From an uncultured Muribaculaceae bacterium (GTDB taxonomy: Bacteria > Bacteroidota > Bacteroidia > Bacteroidales > Muribaculaceae), in assembly GCA_910578665.1 (NCBI GenBank), contig CAJTQU010000001.1:1-64000 (forward strand): DNA of 64,000 nucleotides, given 5' to 3'. Below, piece by piece: positions 53,481 to 62,140 of the stretch. Every line of letters starts with the position of its first letter. Positions within the stretch are counted from its first letter, which is position 1. The position numbers were made by a program, and so were the translations under genes. The notes under the pieces were generated by a model. The model saw nothing but the letters and a program-made list of their open reading frames with translations, did not search any database and was not told where the DNA came from.

Positions 53481-54419
53481 TCAGAAGAAATCACTGGGAT
53501 CCAGCCGTTCGCCTCCCCCTCCGCAGAAAGCCTCTTCCGGTGTTGACGGATATTCGGCCATCATCTGTTCGTGGGTGCTGTATTCCCTGCGTTTGTCGTG
53601 ATACCAGGCGGCAGCCTCCAGACTGACGCCGTCCAGGCCCAGCAGCCATTTCTCATAACTGTCAAGACTTTCTGCCACCTCGCGGCGTTCGCTGTCAGCC
53701 AGCTCTTTGCGATAGATCTCGATCTCATACCAGGGAACGAACACGGCCTCCTTGTCGCTCTCTCCGCGCACGGCGCGCTGCCATTCCGTGTGGAAGTAAT
53801 TGTCATCGCCGTCGGCGGTACTTTCCATGACTATCAGGGTGTCGGGCAGGAGGGCTATGGAGCCGGCCACGCTTCTCACTATTTTTTCGGCCACATCGTG
53901 GTCTCCCTCTCCCCAGAACGCCACCTCGCTCAGGTGGGCCATCTGGTAATTGCCTCCTCTCACGGCGTTGGGAGCGAATGCCGATGCCAAGGCCACGCGG
54001 CAGTCGCGCGCGGCTATAATATTCACATTGGCACTTTTTTCAAAAGGCGTGAAACTCCATTCCCCTGGCTTGTCCCCTTTCAGATGTGCCGGATAGTGAC
54101 GCAGCAGCAGGCTGTACATGCCCCTGATGTTTGCGGCAGCATCTTTCACATGTCCGCATATGAGCGAGTTCCAGCCCGTTCTGCGCACTAGCTGCATCCA
54201 CGCCATATACATCTGCACCAGTGTGCTTCCGCCCCACTGCCGGGCTTTAAGCATGATAAGCCTTACAGGCCTGCCGGCTTGGCGCTGGCGCTCCATAATG
54301 GCCGCCACACGGCGCTGGGGCGCGTTGAGCACGAACGGCACCGGGGCGCCGGTCAGCTTGTCTGTCACCGTGACGCACTCGCGGCACCACAGTTCAAAAT
54401 CTTCGGAATATCTGTCCAT
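53481..54419 (-). CDS. Phage terminase large-subunit-like ATPase, nuclease domain missing
   Basis: 312 residues from the ATG at 54419, which overlaps the upstream stop (TGATG). ATPase part is clear: LKARQWGGSTLV (Walker A-like, about 55-66), DTLIVMESTADG (Walker B, about 185-196), and AEYPSTPEEAF near the end, the point where terminases pass into the RNase H-like nuclease domain. Here the protein stops shortly after in a Gly-rich tail (GGGGERLDPSDFF). A full large subunit has about 450-600 residues, so packaging cleavage activity is absent. Last gene of the five-gene phage structural operon. Confidence 0.8.
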   Translation of the reverse strand: MDRYSEDFELWCRECVTVTDKLTGAPVPFVLNAPQRRVAAIMERQRQAGRPVRLIMLKARQWGGSTLVQMYMAWMQLVRRTGWNSLICGHVKDAAANIRGMYSLLLRHYPAHLKGDKPGEWSFTPFEKSANVNIIAARDCRVALASAFAPNAVRGGNYQMAHLSEVAFWGEGDHDVAEKIVRSVAGSIALLPDTLIVMESTADGDDNYFHTEWQRAVRGESDKEAVFVPWYEIEIYRKELADSERREVAESLDSYEKWLLGLDGVSLEAAAWYHDKRREYSTHEQMMAEYPSTPEEAFCGGGGERLDPSDFF

Positions 54420-56503
54420 CATACATATCTTTGCGGTACCCACAGCCCTAGCCGCAGGACACGGTTAAACCTCCCTTTCATTTCCAGCCGCCACCTCTGC
54501 GGCAGAGAGTGCTTGCTGCTGTAGTTGCGCAGTATGTTCAGCGGCAGCCATGCCCTGGCGTCTCTGGCGCTTCGCAGCGAGGCATCCAGGGCCAGCACGG
54601 AGAACATGCCGCTGTCGGGCAGACGGGCCGTACTGCCCCTGAGTACCATGGAGACATCCACAGGCTCACCCTCCAGCTCGACACACAGCCGGCCCGTACA
54701 GTCTTCGCCCATCGGCTGCGAATCCAGCTCGACCGTGTATGCCGCGTCGCCGCACGTGCTGCCGCCGCAGTCGGGACTGGAAATTTCTGTCACACCGTTG
54801 TCCGACGTTGCCGATACCAGGCATGGATAGAGGCTGTCAAGTCTTTCGGAGAAGCCGAAACTGCTCGTAAACCCTTTGCGCGCGCCCGGGTCACTGAGCA
54901 CTACCGAGCCTTTGCCGGCGCCGCCGCTCAGCCACAGCTCGCCGTGCAGGTTGCTCCAGCACACAGCCCGGGTTCCGGTTAGTCCGCGTATGAGCACCTC
55001 GCTTTGCGAGTCGCGCAGCCGCAGCAGGTTTCCGGCAGAACTCACCGCGTATACGCCGTCCGGAGCCGCCACGCCCATCCGCACCGATTCCACTCTTTCG
55101 CTGCTCAGCATGCGGCAGTTGGTGTGGGTGCCGTCTTCCTTATGCGTGAGAGCCGCCACACCGTTAGGCGTGGCCAGATAGATATATTGGCGTGTGAAAG
55201 CCCCTCCGCCGTTCAGCCTCGGCCACATGGCCGTCACCTCGCCGCCTACCGTTGTGGTGGCGCAGCGTGTGACAAACGGATTTCCGCGCATGCTTGTCGC
55301 CACGCCGCTGCCGCGCGCCGTATAGAGAAAACCTCCGTATCCGAGTATTGCCCCCACACCGTCGCTGTAAACTTCGGTCCCGGCATACCGCGTCACCTTG
55401 TCATTATATTCGGTTTCTGCCGTGCGGCATATCTCAGCCGGCATTTTGCCGCCTGCGGCGAAATACATCAGGCCGCTCGGTGCTTTTGCCAGCCCCTCTT
55501 CTGTCTCTTCGGCACTTTTCACAGGCAGTGTGGCCGCCAGGTAATTGCCGGAGGTGTCGGTATATGTTGCCAGAGCGCATTCGCGCCCTGCGGCTATCGT
55601 GTCCTGTTCGCGGCTTATCCACACCTCTATGCCCTCTGCCACATCCTGCCATGCCGTGGGTATGGCGCTTTCAAGTCTCACAGCTATGCGGTAGCCCTCC
55701 GCGCCCACTACGGCTTCGCCCGTGCCGGTAAACAACTTTTTGCCGCTGTCCCAAACAAGCGGCAGCATCACGCGGTCCGGGCGCGCGGTTCCGGCATTGT
55801 CCACGCGCACGGCCTCGCTTATCTGGGCCAGGGAGCCGTCCCACAGACGCATGGCCAGCCTCACAGTCACAGGCCCCGTCCAGTATCCGGCAGCGTGGGC
55901 GCTGGTTACGGCTTCGTTATGTCCTTGCTTAACAGCCTCGTCCACACGTCTGGTGCTCTCGCTGTCAAGTCCTCCGCGCAAGTCGTCGGTGCCGTTGCGG
56001 AAAACCGTGCTCCTGACTGTTCCCTTGAATGCCAGCTTGCCGGATGCCTCGGCACTGAATCCCGGCAGCCGGGGCCGTTCGCCAAGAAAATCATAACGCA
56101 ATGCCCGGCTGTTCCAGCGTGCGTAAAGCAATTTGCCGGCGGCAGTGAGAAGCACCAGAAAATCGCCTGCCGCCGCGCATCCGCTTACGGTGCTGCCGCA
56201 TTCGCCCAGCCGTTTGTCCAATGCTGTATAACGCCCGGCATCGTCCACGCGCCCTTCAGTCCATAACGAACCATCGTCTTCCTGAGTTATGATGTATGTG
56301 TGGTGTCCGCGCCTGTCGCATGCCACTGTCCGGCGTCCCGACACCGCCACCGTGGCGCCCCCCTGCGCGTAAACCGGTACTCCGCCGCCCGTCACGCGCA
56401 GGTTGTGGCACACGCTGCAGGCACCGTCGGAAGCCGGAACCGGTCTTTCGCCTTCGAACACGCGGACACCCTGCTGGTCCGTCGAAATAACCATATTCTC
56501 CAT
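54419..56503 (-). CDS. Phage-like protein, probable beta-propeller
   Basis: 694 residues from the ATG at 56503 (MENMVISTDQQGVRVFEGER), which overlaps the portal stop by one base; the longer frame to 57088 would run through the portal gene antiparallel in frame and is rejected. Many strand-rich blocks of about 50 residues with recurring Gly and Trp suggest a propeller (e.g. TQEDDGSLWTEGRVDDAGRY). In tailed phages such proteins close the head-tail connector or act as stabilisers or receptor-contact proteins. No homologue recognised; placement between portal and terminase is the main evidence. Confidence 0.65.
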   Translation of the reverse strand: MENMVISTDQQGVRVFEGERPVPASDGACSVCHNLRVTGGGVPVYAQGGATVAVSGRRTVACDRRGHHTYIITQEDDGSLWTEGRVDDAGRYTALDKRLGECGSTVSGCAAAGDFLVLLTAAGKLLYARWNSRALRYDFLGERPRLPGFSAEASGKLAFKGTVRSTVFRNGTDDLRGGLDSESTRRVDEAVKQGHNEAVTSAHAAGYWTGPVTVRLAMRLWDGSLAQISEAVRVDNAGTARPDRVMLPLVWDSGKKLFTGTGEAVVGAEGYRIAVRLESAIPTAWQDVAEGIEVWISREQDTIAAGRECALATYTDTSGNYLAATLPVKSAEETEEGLAKAPSGLMYFAAGGKMPAEICRTAETEYNDKVTRYAGTEVYSDGVGAILGYGGFLYTARGSGVATSMRGNPFVTRCATTTVGGEVTAMWPRLNGGGAFTRQYIYLATPNGVAALTHKEDGTHTNCRMLSSERVESVRMGVAAPDGVYAVSSAGNLLRLRDSQSEVLIRGLTGTRAVCWSNLHGELWLSGGAGKGSVVLSDPGARKGFTSSFGFSERLDSLYPCLVSATSDNGVTEISSPDCGGSTCGDAAYTVELDSQPMGEDCTGRLCVELEGEPVDVSMVLRGSTARLPDSGMFSVLALDASLRSARDARAWLPLNILRNYSSKHSLPQRWRLEMKGRFNRVLRLGLWVPQRYV

Positions 56504-57885
56504 CAGTCTGTAATTTTTAAAAGTTCGTCCCTCCTTATCACAAACTGGCGGAATGCCGCCAGCACGTCCAGCATAGAGATCGTGGAGTTTTCCAGTTCGG
56601 CACGCAGCATCCCCTCGCCCGTGGCCGCCGACGGCTTGCCGCGCAGCGCGCCTGTGGCTCCGCTTATCTCGTCGAAAAGCTGAAGCTGCATCTTGAGCAT
56701 CTCGGTGGCGCCCGACCCTGTCGCGCCGTTGCTGTGCACCTGCTGCGGCACGACGGTCTTCGAGGTGCGCTTGTAGGGCAGTATGCCCATCGGGTTCGAC
56801 CATATGCGGCGCAGGTCTTTCCACGTGAACCCGTCGGGCAGCTGGTCGGCCGGATAGAGCAGCACGCCCTTGGCGCTCGACGATATTATGTGGTCCAGCA
56901 TCGAAATAAGCCTGTTGACATACTTCTGCTGGTCTATCACGTCCTCCACCAGGGAATGCACCTCGCCGTCGATTAACGGGTACAGCTTCATAACTATAGG
57001 GCATGTCTCGGCCTCGCCCTGCAACAGGACATCGCCTTTCGGCGTGAGCCATGTCACCTCCCAGCTCTCTTCTACCTCGTGACGCCACTCCAGCAGGGCG
57101 CTGTCACATTCGCGCCGGGCGCGGTTCAGCCCTTCGAGACGTTCCAGCGCGTCAGGATGCTCGCGGTAACATCCCCCCTTGAACGGATCGTGTACCTTGA
57201 GTATCTCGCGCGGCGTAAGCCTCCATATCTCTATCACGCGCCATGTGTCTGGCAGCTCTGGCTCGTTAAAACTGGCCTGGCGCCCGAAACGGCTTCCGGC
57301 CGCGGCCCCCTGTCCGGCACGGGCGCAGGCCAGTTTCACCTCGCGCGCCTTGCGCGAACTTCCTTTGGAGAATCTCCTTACCGCGTCGGCCGGGCTCATG
57401 TCGTGCAGAATGCCCACCATGCGCAGATCCTTGCATTCCGTATCGCGGAATTCATGAAAGAATACGCGCTCGGGGCTTATATTCTCCACCCTGCCGCGTT
57501 CCAGACGCTGTACGGCGCATCCCGAGATCAGGAACTCCTCCAGTGCTCTGGCGTCCTCCTCGCTCACACTGCCCGTGGTCAGTCCCGTGTCGATGCGTCC
57601 CGGCGTTTCCGCGTCAGATTCGCTTCCCGAGGGCGTGCACATATAGCGGTAGCGCCCTATGATGCTCTTCACTGTCTGACGTATGATATTGTTGGTCACG
57701 GGTATGCGCCCCTCCTCGCTTATCCTTTGCTCTTCGCTCACTATTCTCCCGTCAGGCAGCCGGCAAGTGTCGCCCCACTGCCGTCCGTAGGTGAAAGCCT
57801 TGAACCGGCGCCGGCGCGCCCTCAGCCCAGAAAGCCCCAGCCATGCGCCGCGGGCCATGTCGAGCATATAATTGTCACGTATCAT
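56503..57885 (-). CDS. Phage portal protein
   Basis: 460 residues. N-terminal region YMLDMARGAWLGLSGLRARR, then RIPVTNNIIRQTVKSIIGRYR (about 80-100), a recurrent portal segment, and a C-terminal stretch of helices (EMLKMQLQLFDEISGATGAL) as in P22-type portals. The portal forms the dodecameric ring through which DNA passes into the head. One base separates it from the preceding head gene and its stop overlaps the next start. Confidence 0.8.
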   Translation of the reverse strand: MIRDNYMLDMARGAWLGLSGLRARRRRFKAFTYGRQWGDTCRLPDGRIVSEEQRISEEGRIPVTNNIIRQTVKSIIGRYRYMCTPSGSESDAETPGRIDTGLTTGSVSEEDARALEEFLISGCAVQRLERGRVENISPERVFFHEFRDTECKDLRMVGILHDMSPADAVRRFSKGSSRKAREVKLACARAGQGAAAGSRFGRQASFNEPELPDTWRVIEIWRLTPREILKVHDPFKGGCYREHPDALERLEGLNRARRECDSALLEWRHEVEESWEVTWLTPKGDVLLQGEAETCPIVMKLYPLIDGEVHSLVEDVIDQQKYVNRLISMLDHIISSSAKGVLLYPADQLPDGFTWKDLRRIWSNPMGILPYKRTSKTVVPQQVHSNGATGSGATEMLKMQLQLFDEISGATGALRGKPSAATGEGMLRAELENSTISMLDVLAAFRQFVIRRDELLKITD

Positions 57886-57886
57886 C

Positions 57887-58435
57887 TCACTTTATATCAT
57901 TTAGCAATTTAACATTCATCGTATAGCTTCCGTCGGCCGGCCATGCTGTCATCACAAGCCGTTCTATGCATCCGGCCGCGTTCTCCCCCGTTTCGCAGGG
58001 ACAATACGCCAGTATCGCGTCCGGCAACGCGACAGCCCCGGGATTCTGCGGCGTGCAGCGCAGCAGCGTGTCCCGCTGTCGAGCCGCAAACCTCGAACAC
58101 GGCTTGTGGAATACGCGCACGGCGTGCTTCCATCCGCGCAGTTTCACCTCCAAAGGGCGGCATCCGCCAGGAGGCACCGTTATCCTCAGCGCGCCGTCAT
58201 CCTCGATTACGGCCTTTTGCACTTCGCCGGCAAGATCTCTCTGAGGCAGAAACCGAGGGTCTGCCGTATGCAGCAGCCCGGCATACCAGCTGCGCATCCG
58301 GCTTTTGACGCGCTCGTCTGTCTCACTCATGTCATGACGCTCTATCTCGCATCCTTCGGCCTGTCCCAGCAGGCCGAGGCGGAGCTTCCACTCGCGCAGA
58401 AACTCCGCCTCGCTAAAATTAACCATCGGGTCCAT
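57887..58435 (-). CDS. Small phage head protein, unknown
   Basis: 182 residues, start ATG 58435 (MDPMVNFSEAEFLREWKLRL; the Met at residue 4 is equally possible). The middle has a VKLRGWKHAVRVF segment; the whole looks like a head-tail adaptor or head-closure protein, but I recognise no family. Six bases after the capsid gene and one base before the portal gene. Confidence 0.6.
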   Translation of the reverse strand: MDPMVNFSEAEFLREWKLRLGLLGQAEGCEIERHDMSETDERVKSRMRSWYAGLLHTADPRFLPQRDLAGEVQKAVIEDDGALRITVPPGGCRPLEVKLRGWKHAVRVFHKPCSRFAARQRDTLLRCTPQNPGAVALPDAILAYCPCETGENAAGCIERLVMTAWPADGSYTMNVKLLNDIK

Positions 58436-58441
58436 AACCTG

Positions 58442-59656
58442 TTATCTGCCTATGATTCGTGCGTGTGCCTCGGGATACCTCAGGGTCAGGCATGAGGCCT
58501 CGGTCAGCACCATGGCCTCGGTATTGCGCTGGCCTGAACCGCGCAGGTCAAGGGTCTCGGCGTTAAACGGGATAAACACATGCTTCTGTATATATTCCGG
58601 GTCTACCACGATACCGTTGCCGGGCATGCCCATCACGTCGAAAATATCAGAATATACCACATACAGCTTTCCGAATTTGCTCTGTAGTTCGGAGAAATCT
58701 ATGCCCCACGAAGTTACCTGGTCGCGCGCCGTGATCACATGCGTGTGCTCTATCTTGTTGAGAGCCGATATAAGGGCCGAACCGCCTATAAGCACCTTGC
58801 GGCGTGAGCCTGAATTCTCAGAAAATACCGAACATAGCATGTCGACCAGCGCTTTGGAGTCGAAAGTTTCCAGCCCCACCTCTATCTCGCGGCCTGCCTG
58901 CCTCCAGATGCCGCCGGTCATAGTCACCGTCTCATGCTTCACGGGGTCGTACACCTTGCCCTTTATACCGAAGAGGAACTGCTTCTCCATGCCCAGGCGC
59001 ATGTCATAGATAGCCGCCTCCTGCTGGTCTGTAAAGTCCCAGCCTATCTCCTTATGGCTTAGTTTCATTACCACGCTCTGCTCTATCTGCATTTTGAAAA
59101 TCTGGCAGTAATTGGTGCTTTTGGTGGGAAGTGCCGCAAACTGGGGCGTCTGCACGTCCAGCTGGGTCGCGGCCCTGCCCATACGCACCACCTCGGCACC
59201 CTCGACGTCCATAACGTCACCCTCGCCGGCACTATAGCACACAAGCACTCCGTCGGGACGTTTCTCGGCCACATACATGACCACCTGGCCCGGAGTGCCG
59301 GCGCAGGTCAGTGTGTCGCTGACCTCGAAGCGGTTGGGATGCGCCACCTTCACGGCGTAAGCCTGGTCGGAGGCCCCTTCTACATCGTCAAGAAGCTGGA
59401 CACTCTCTACCGAATCTCTGTCCGCACGCGTGTCCACCGAATAATAATCCACCTCCATTGAGTCCACGGCACGTGTGTGCCCCATGCGGCTTATCTGGTC
59501 AAGAGGCGTGGCCATAGGGCGTATCCTGACTATCGCACTGTCTATGGCGTTGCTTACCAGCGAAGGACTGGCCACCGCGGCATTCTCTGTCGTAAGCGGA
59601 GCGCCTGTCACATGTTGTGCCCCCGATGTACCGTCTACAAAATTCTTTTCATCCAT
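58442..59656 (-). CDS. Phage major capsid protein (SU10/DUF5309-like)
   Basis: 404 residues from the ATG at 59656 (MDEKNFVDGTSGAQHVTGAP), the first Met after the promoter; an upstream in-frame start would add 19 residues of hydrophobic nonsense. Pattern of SU10-like coat proteins: N-terminal arm ending ATPLDQISRMGHTRAVDSME (about 48-67), a beta-rich middle, and late segments (YVVYSDIFDVMGMPGNGIVV, EASCLTLRYPEAHARIIGR). Builds the HK97-fold shell. First gene of the operon. Confidence 0.78.
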   Translation of the reverse strand: MDEKNFVDGTSGAQHVTGAPLTTENAAVASPSLVSNAIDSAIVRIRPMATPLDQISRMGHTRAVDSMEVDYYSVDTRADRDSVESVQLLDDVEGASDQAYAVKVAHPNRFEVSDTLTCAGTPGQVVMYVAEKRPDGVLVCYSAGEGDVMDVEGAEVVRMGRAATQLDVQTPQFAALPTKSTNYCQIFKMQIEQSVVMKLSHKEIGWDFTDQQEAAIYDMRLGMEKQFLFGIKGKVYDPVKHETVTMTGGIWRQAGREIEVGLETFDSKALVDMLCSVFSENSGSRRKVLIGGSALISALNKIEHTHVITARDQVTSWGIDFSELQSKFGKLYVVYSDIFDVMGMPGNGIVVDPEYIQKHVFIPFNAETLDLRGSGQRNTEAMVLTEASCLTLRYPEAHARIIGR

Positions 59657-59717
59657 AATCCAAAAATTAAATTTCACAATAAATAATCGCCGGATGCATA
59701 TCATGCCCGGCACAGCG

Positions 59718-59725
59718 CAAAATTA
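59718..59725 (-). promoter_or_regulatory. -7 box of the capsid operon
   Basis: TAATTTTG on the minus strand, 61 bases before the capsid start. There is no good -33, as if activation by a regulator bound at the upstream repeats were needed. Confidence 0.5.
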
Positions 59726-59752
59726 CCACGTCGTTGTCTTTAATTAATTATA

Positions 59753-59781
59753 ATACTTGAAAAATACTTGGCGTATACTTG
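59753..59781. repeat. Three ATACTTG direct repeats with 11-bp period
   Basis: ATACTTG at 59753-59759, 59764-59770 and 59775-59781; exactly 11 bases apart, so all on one face of the helix. They lie 28-56 bases upstream of the capsid -7 box, the usual place for an activator array. No regulator gene next to it. Confidence 0.65.
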
Positions 59782-59971
59782 TATATAGCTGTAAGACAGC
59801 GCATGGCTGGTTATTTAATTAACATAAATTAACTACGAATACGTAATAATATAACCGCCAGCCTGAATATGGTAGAATCTAGTCCCTGTATTTCTCCCCG
59901 ACTAATATTTTGAATTAGGGCTATAAAACGAGTTAAATAATATTAAAATATCGGTGTGCGCCCCTTGGAAA

Positions 59972-60003
59972 TTTGGATAGAACAAGAATTTTAGCTAATT
60001 TTG
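59972..60003 (+). promoter_or_regulatory. Full promoter (TTTG-N20-TAATTTTG)
   Basis: TTTG 59972-59975, 20-base spacer, TAATTTTG 59996-60003. Exact consensus on both boxes. Predicted start near 60010. Confidence 0.8.
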
Positions 60004-60009
60004 CACCGT

Positions 60010-60077
60010 GTTTTTCATGGTATTAGATTTAAGGTTAGAGGATTAGTTGTCGTGAGACAATTAATCTTTTCTTTTTT
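60010..60077 (+). ncRNA. Candidate small RNA of about 68 nt
   Basis: Runs from the predicted start to an intrinsic terminator (stem 60041-60051 with 60056-60066, then TTTTCTTTTTT). Only trivial reading frames lie inside (e.g. a nine-codon frame). Could be a small RNA, or a leader cut short by the terminator. No gene follows in that direction. Confidence 0.5.
60041..60077 (+). terminator. Intrinsic terminator of the small RNA
   Basis: 11-bp stem with one G-U pair, GTGA loop, U-rich tail. Confidence 0.8.
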
Positions 60078-60143
60078 AATATGCTATGCCTTTGTGACGC
60101 GGTCCTGGCGTGCCGGAAAGGTCGCAGGTATGGCGGGATGCAT

Positions 60144-60195
60144 AAAACACTGCGGCGCCGCAGTCCCGGCATGGGACGTGGCGCCGCAGTGTTTT
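60144..60195. terminator. Strong bidirectional terminator
   Basis: Perfect 16-bp stem AAAACACTGCGGCGCC (60144-60159) with 60180-60195; A and T runs at both sides. Ends the minus-strand lipoprotein gene that stops at 60220. Confidence 0.8.
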
Positions 60196-60219
60196 AGTAG
60201 TTACTTTGCCAGGTCGTTA

Positions 60220-60902
60220 TCAGCCCTGGATTATGATAATGTCTATTGTTTCGTTAAACTGGCGTTTTAAAAACAATTGTCCGTCTTTGCGAACCTCTTG
60301 TTCGTATTCATCATCGGCTGTAAGTTTATAGTGCACCTCGATAGTCCTTCCGTTGGTGGCGCCGCATGATGAAATATTCATGTTTATTTCATTGGTGCCT
60401 TTGTAAAATAATGCGTGCGGCGTGTGGAGATGGCCTTCAGGGTCATTTTCATTTTGTGCGTAATACCACGGATATTCGGGATATTCGTTTTTGAAAAATG
60501 CACGGTCTGGGTCTAAGGTGATTTCTTTGGGAATGGTAAACGGAATGTCTATATTGTAGCCGTAAGAAAAATTAAAAGTTGCATCCGGATTAAGTTTAAG
60601 TGTAAACTTCCCACCCTTTAAGGGAATTTTGACTATATACCTGTTGCCGAATTCTTTCTGAATTATTGTGATTTCCTGTCCTGTAGGAATCAAAAGGTTT
60701 TTGTCGAATGTAAATGTAGATATCCTCGTACCATAATATATATCCAGGGGATCTCCGTAGGGTCATATAGATGGTCATATCTCATAGTGATTTTTGATTT
60801 GTCTATGCCCAGGTCTCTGTTATGCTCGAATTCAGGGTCATCGTTTCTGCAGCCAGCGGACAGTAATGCCAGCAGTATAGGCAATAATAATAGCTTTTTC
60901 AG
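60220..60902 (-). pseudogene. Small lipoprotein gene with apparent frameshift
   Basis: Two overlapping frames: N-terminal part with signal and lipobox (PILLALLSAGC) up to DHLYDPTEIP, and C-terminal part (157 residues, 60220-60693, from the ILIPTGQEIT region). Reading in the third frame (PLDIYYGTRISTFTFDKNLL) joins them if one C is added to the C4 run (plus-strand G4, 60747-60750). The signal peptide lacks ATG: LKKLLLL starts from CTG at 60902 or TTG at 60884. About 220 residues if repaired. Function unknown; next to the C10 protease cluster. Confidence 0.7.
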
Positions 60903-60951
60903 AATCAGATAGTTTGTTTGTCTAATTAAAGAGGCTGAAAGAATATTCTTG

Positions 60952-61553
60952 TTAACGCTTTATTTCAGAACAATGAATGGCTGAGTTGAAATATTCAGTG
61001 CGTTCGGGCGATGCCGGATGTAGTACATGTAGAGAATAAGAATTATAGTCATATCCGGACGTTCCGAAGTTAAAGGTTCCAAGATTTGCCTTGATTACCA
61101 AAACATCATCTTTGAGGCTTTCTATTTTAAATGCAGGTATATAACTAAGACCGACAACAACTTCATTTATTGATTTAAAATAAACTATTCCGTGGTGTTC
61201 GTCAAAGAGGCAATTAGGGGCACTGTTATAATAAATCAGATCTTCAATATACATATCGATATACCAGTTCTCATAATAGCGTGTCAATGTATTGTCAGGT
61301 GATATGTTAAAGTTGAAAGACGGGTCTAGATATCCTATGTATCCGTCAAAAAATGTTCTTGGTCATTTCCGTCAAAGTATTTTGTGGCATTGTTATCTGA
61401 TTCCCAGATACGTCCTTTTATTTGTTCTTCAAACTGTTTGGCCGTTATGGAATATACGGTAGTTACCGGCTTTTCAGGAGATTCTGGCTCATCATTTGTA
61501 GAGCATGCACAAAACACCAAAGCCAATGTGCATATAAAAATAATTTTATTCAT
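60952..61553 (-). pseudogene. Frameshifted paralogue of the small lipoprotein at 61565
   Basis: Frame one (61335-61553) gives signal peptide, lipobox (LVFCAC) and TVYSITAKQFEEQIKGRIWE; it ends in a T6 run (plus-strand A6, 61348-61353). Frame two continues as FFDGYIGYLDPSFNFNIS and TRYYENWYID to SPERTEYFNSA. One extra T restores one protein of about 200 residues. Closely related to the intact gene at 61565-62113 (YSITKEQYEQQVKGHIWES, TPERTEYFNSA). Confidence 0.75.
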
Positions 61554-61564
61554 GGCAATAGATA

Positions 61565-62113
61565 TTAATTAGATGTTGTTGCTGAGTTGAAATATTCAGT
61601 GCGTTCAGGGGTCGCGTGACGAAGTTCGCGCAAAGCATACGTTCCCTCCCAGTTATCGTTGAAATTAAATTGAGAGAAATGATTTGTTATTGTCAGAACG
61701 TCATCTTTAAGATCTTCTATTCGAAAGACAGGATAATATAAAAGACCTTTATATCGGTCAAATACAGTTGTGTAAACCATTCCGCTATATTCATCAAATT
61801 TAATATTGCTAAAAACGGAGCAATGCACTTTGTCATCCATCATATGACGGTCAGGTTCAAAATATTCAAAATATTGGTCCCCTTCTACTTTCATTATATG
61901 AATCCTAAGATCGCCTCCTAACCAGCCAGCTGTAGAGTGTTCATTACCTTGTGCATCAAAAAACCTGCCGTTGTTTGATTCCCAGATATGACCTTTGACT
62001 TGTTGTTCATATTGTTCTTTAGTGATAGAGTATATGTGGGTTGTTTGTTCGGGTTCGTCATTTGAACAGCTGCATAATAGCAATAGAATGGTAGATATTA
62101 AAAATATTTTCAT
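61565..62113 (-). CDS. Small secreted lipoprotein
   Basis: 182 residues. Signal peptide with lipobox (LLLLCSC, Cys about 16), then YSITKEQYEQQVKGHIWESN and a compact beta-rich domain ending TPERTEYFNSATT. Twenty-seven bases downstream of the C10 protease gene and paired with a frameshifted paralogue, so the set may be the protease's inhibitor or substrate module; Spi-type inhibitors next to C10 proteases are known in Bacteroides fragilis (bfp/bfi genes). No inhibitor signature can be confirmed by eye. Confidence 0.7.
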   Translation of the reverse strand: MKIFLISTILLLLCSCSNDEPEQTTHIYSITKEQYEQQVKGHIWESNNGRFFDAQGNEHSTAGWLGGDLRIHIMKVEGDQYFEYFEPDRHMMDDKVHCSVFSNIKFDEYSGMVYTTVFDRYKGLLYYPVFRIEDLKDDVLTITNHFSQFNFNDNWEGTYALRELRHATPERTEYFNSATTSN

Positions 62114-62140
62114 AAAAATTGTTTTTTGAAGTTATCTAGT

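Larger units (their letters stand above)
59657..60219. other. 563-bp regulatory stretch without protein genes
   Basis: Contains, from left: a -7 box TAATTTTG for the capsid operon (minus, 59718-59725), three ATACTTG repeats with an 11-base period (59753-59781), an interrupted inverted repeat (GGCTGGTTAT at 59805-59814, matching bases near 59851-59863), and a plus-strand promoter-terminator unit (59972-60077). Confidence 0.6.

Noticed and set aside
54419..57088. 889-residue reading frame starting at 57088
   Set aside because: Its first 195 residues are an Arg-rich shadow of the portal gene in another frame of the same strand; the real start is the ATG at 56503, which overlaps the portal stop.
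60001..60270. 89-codon plus-strand frame
   Set aside because: It runs through two terminator hairpins and into the antisense of a lipoprotein gene; composition is not protein-like.
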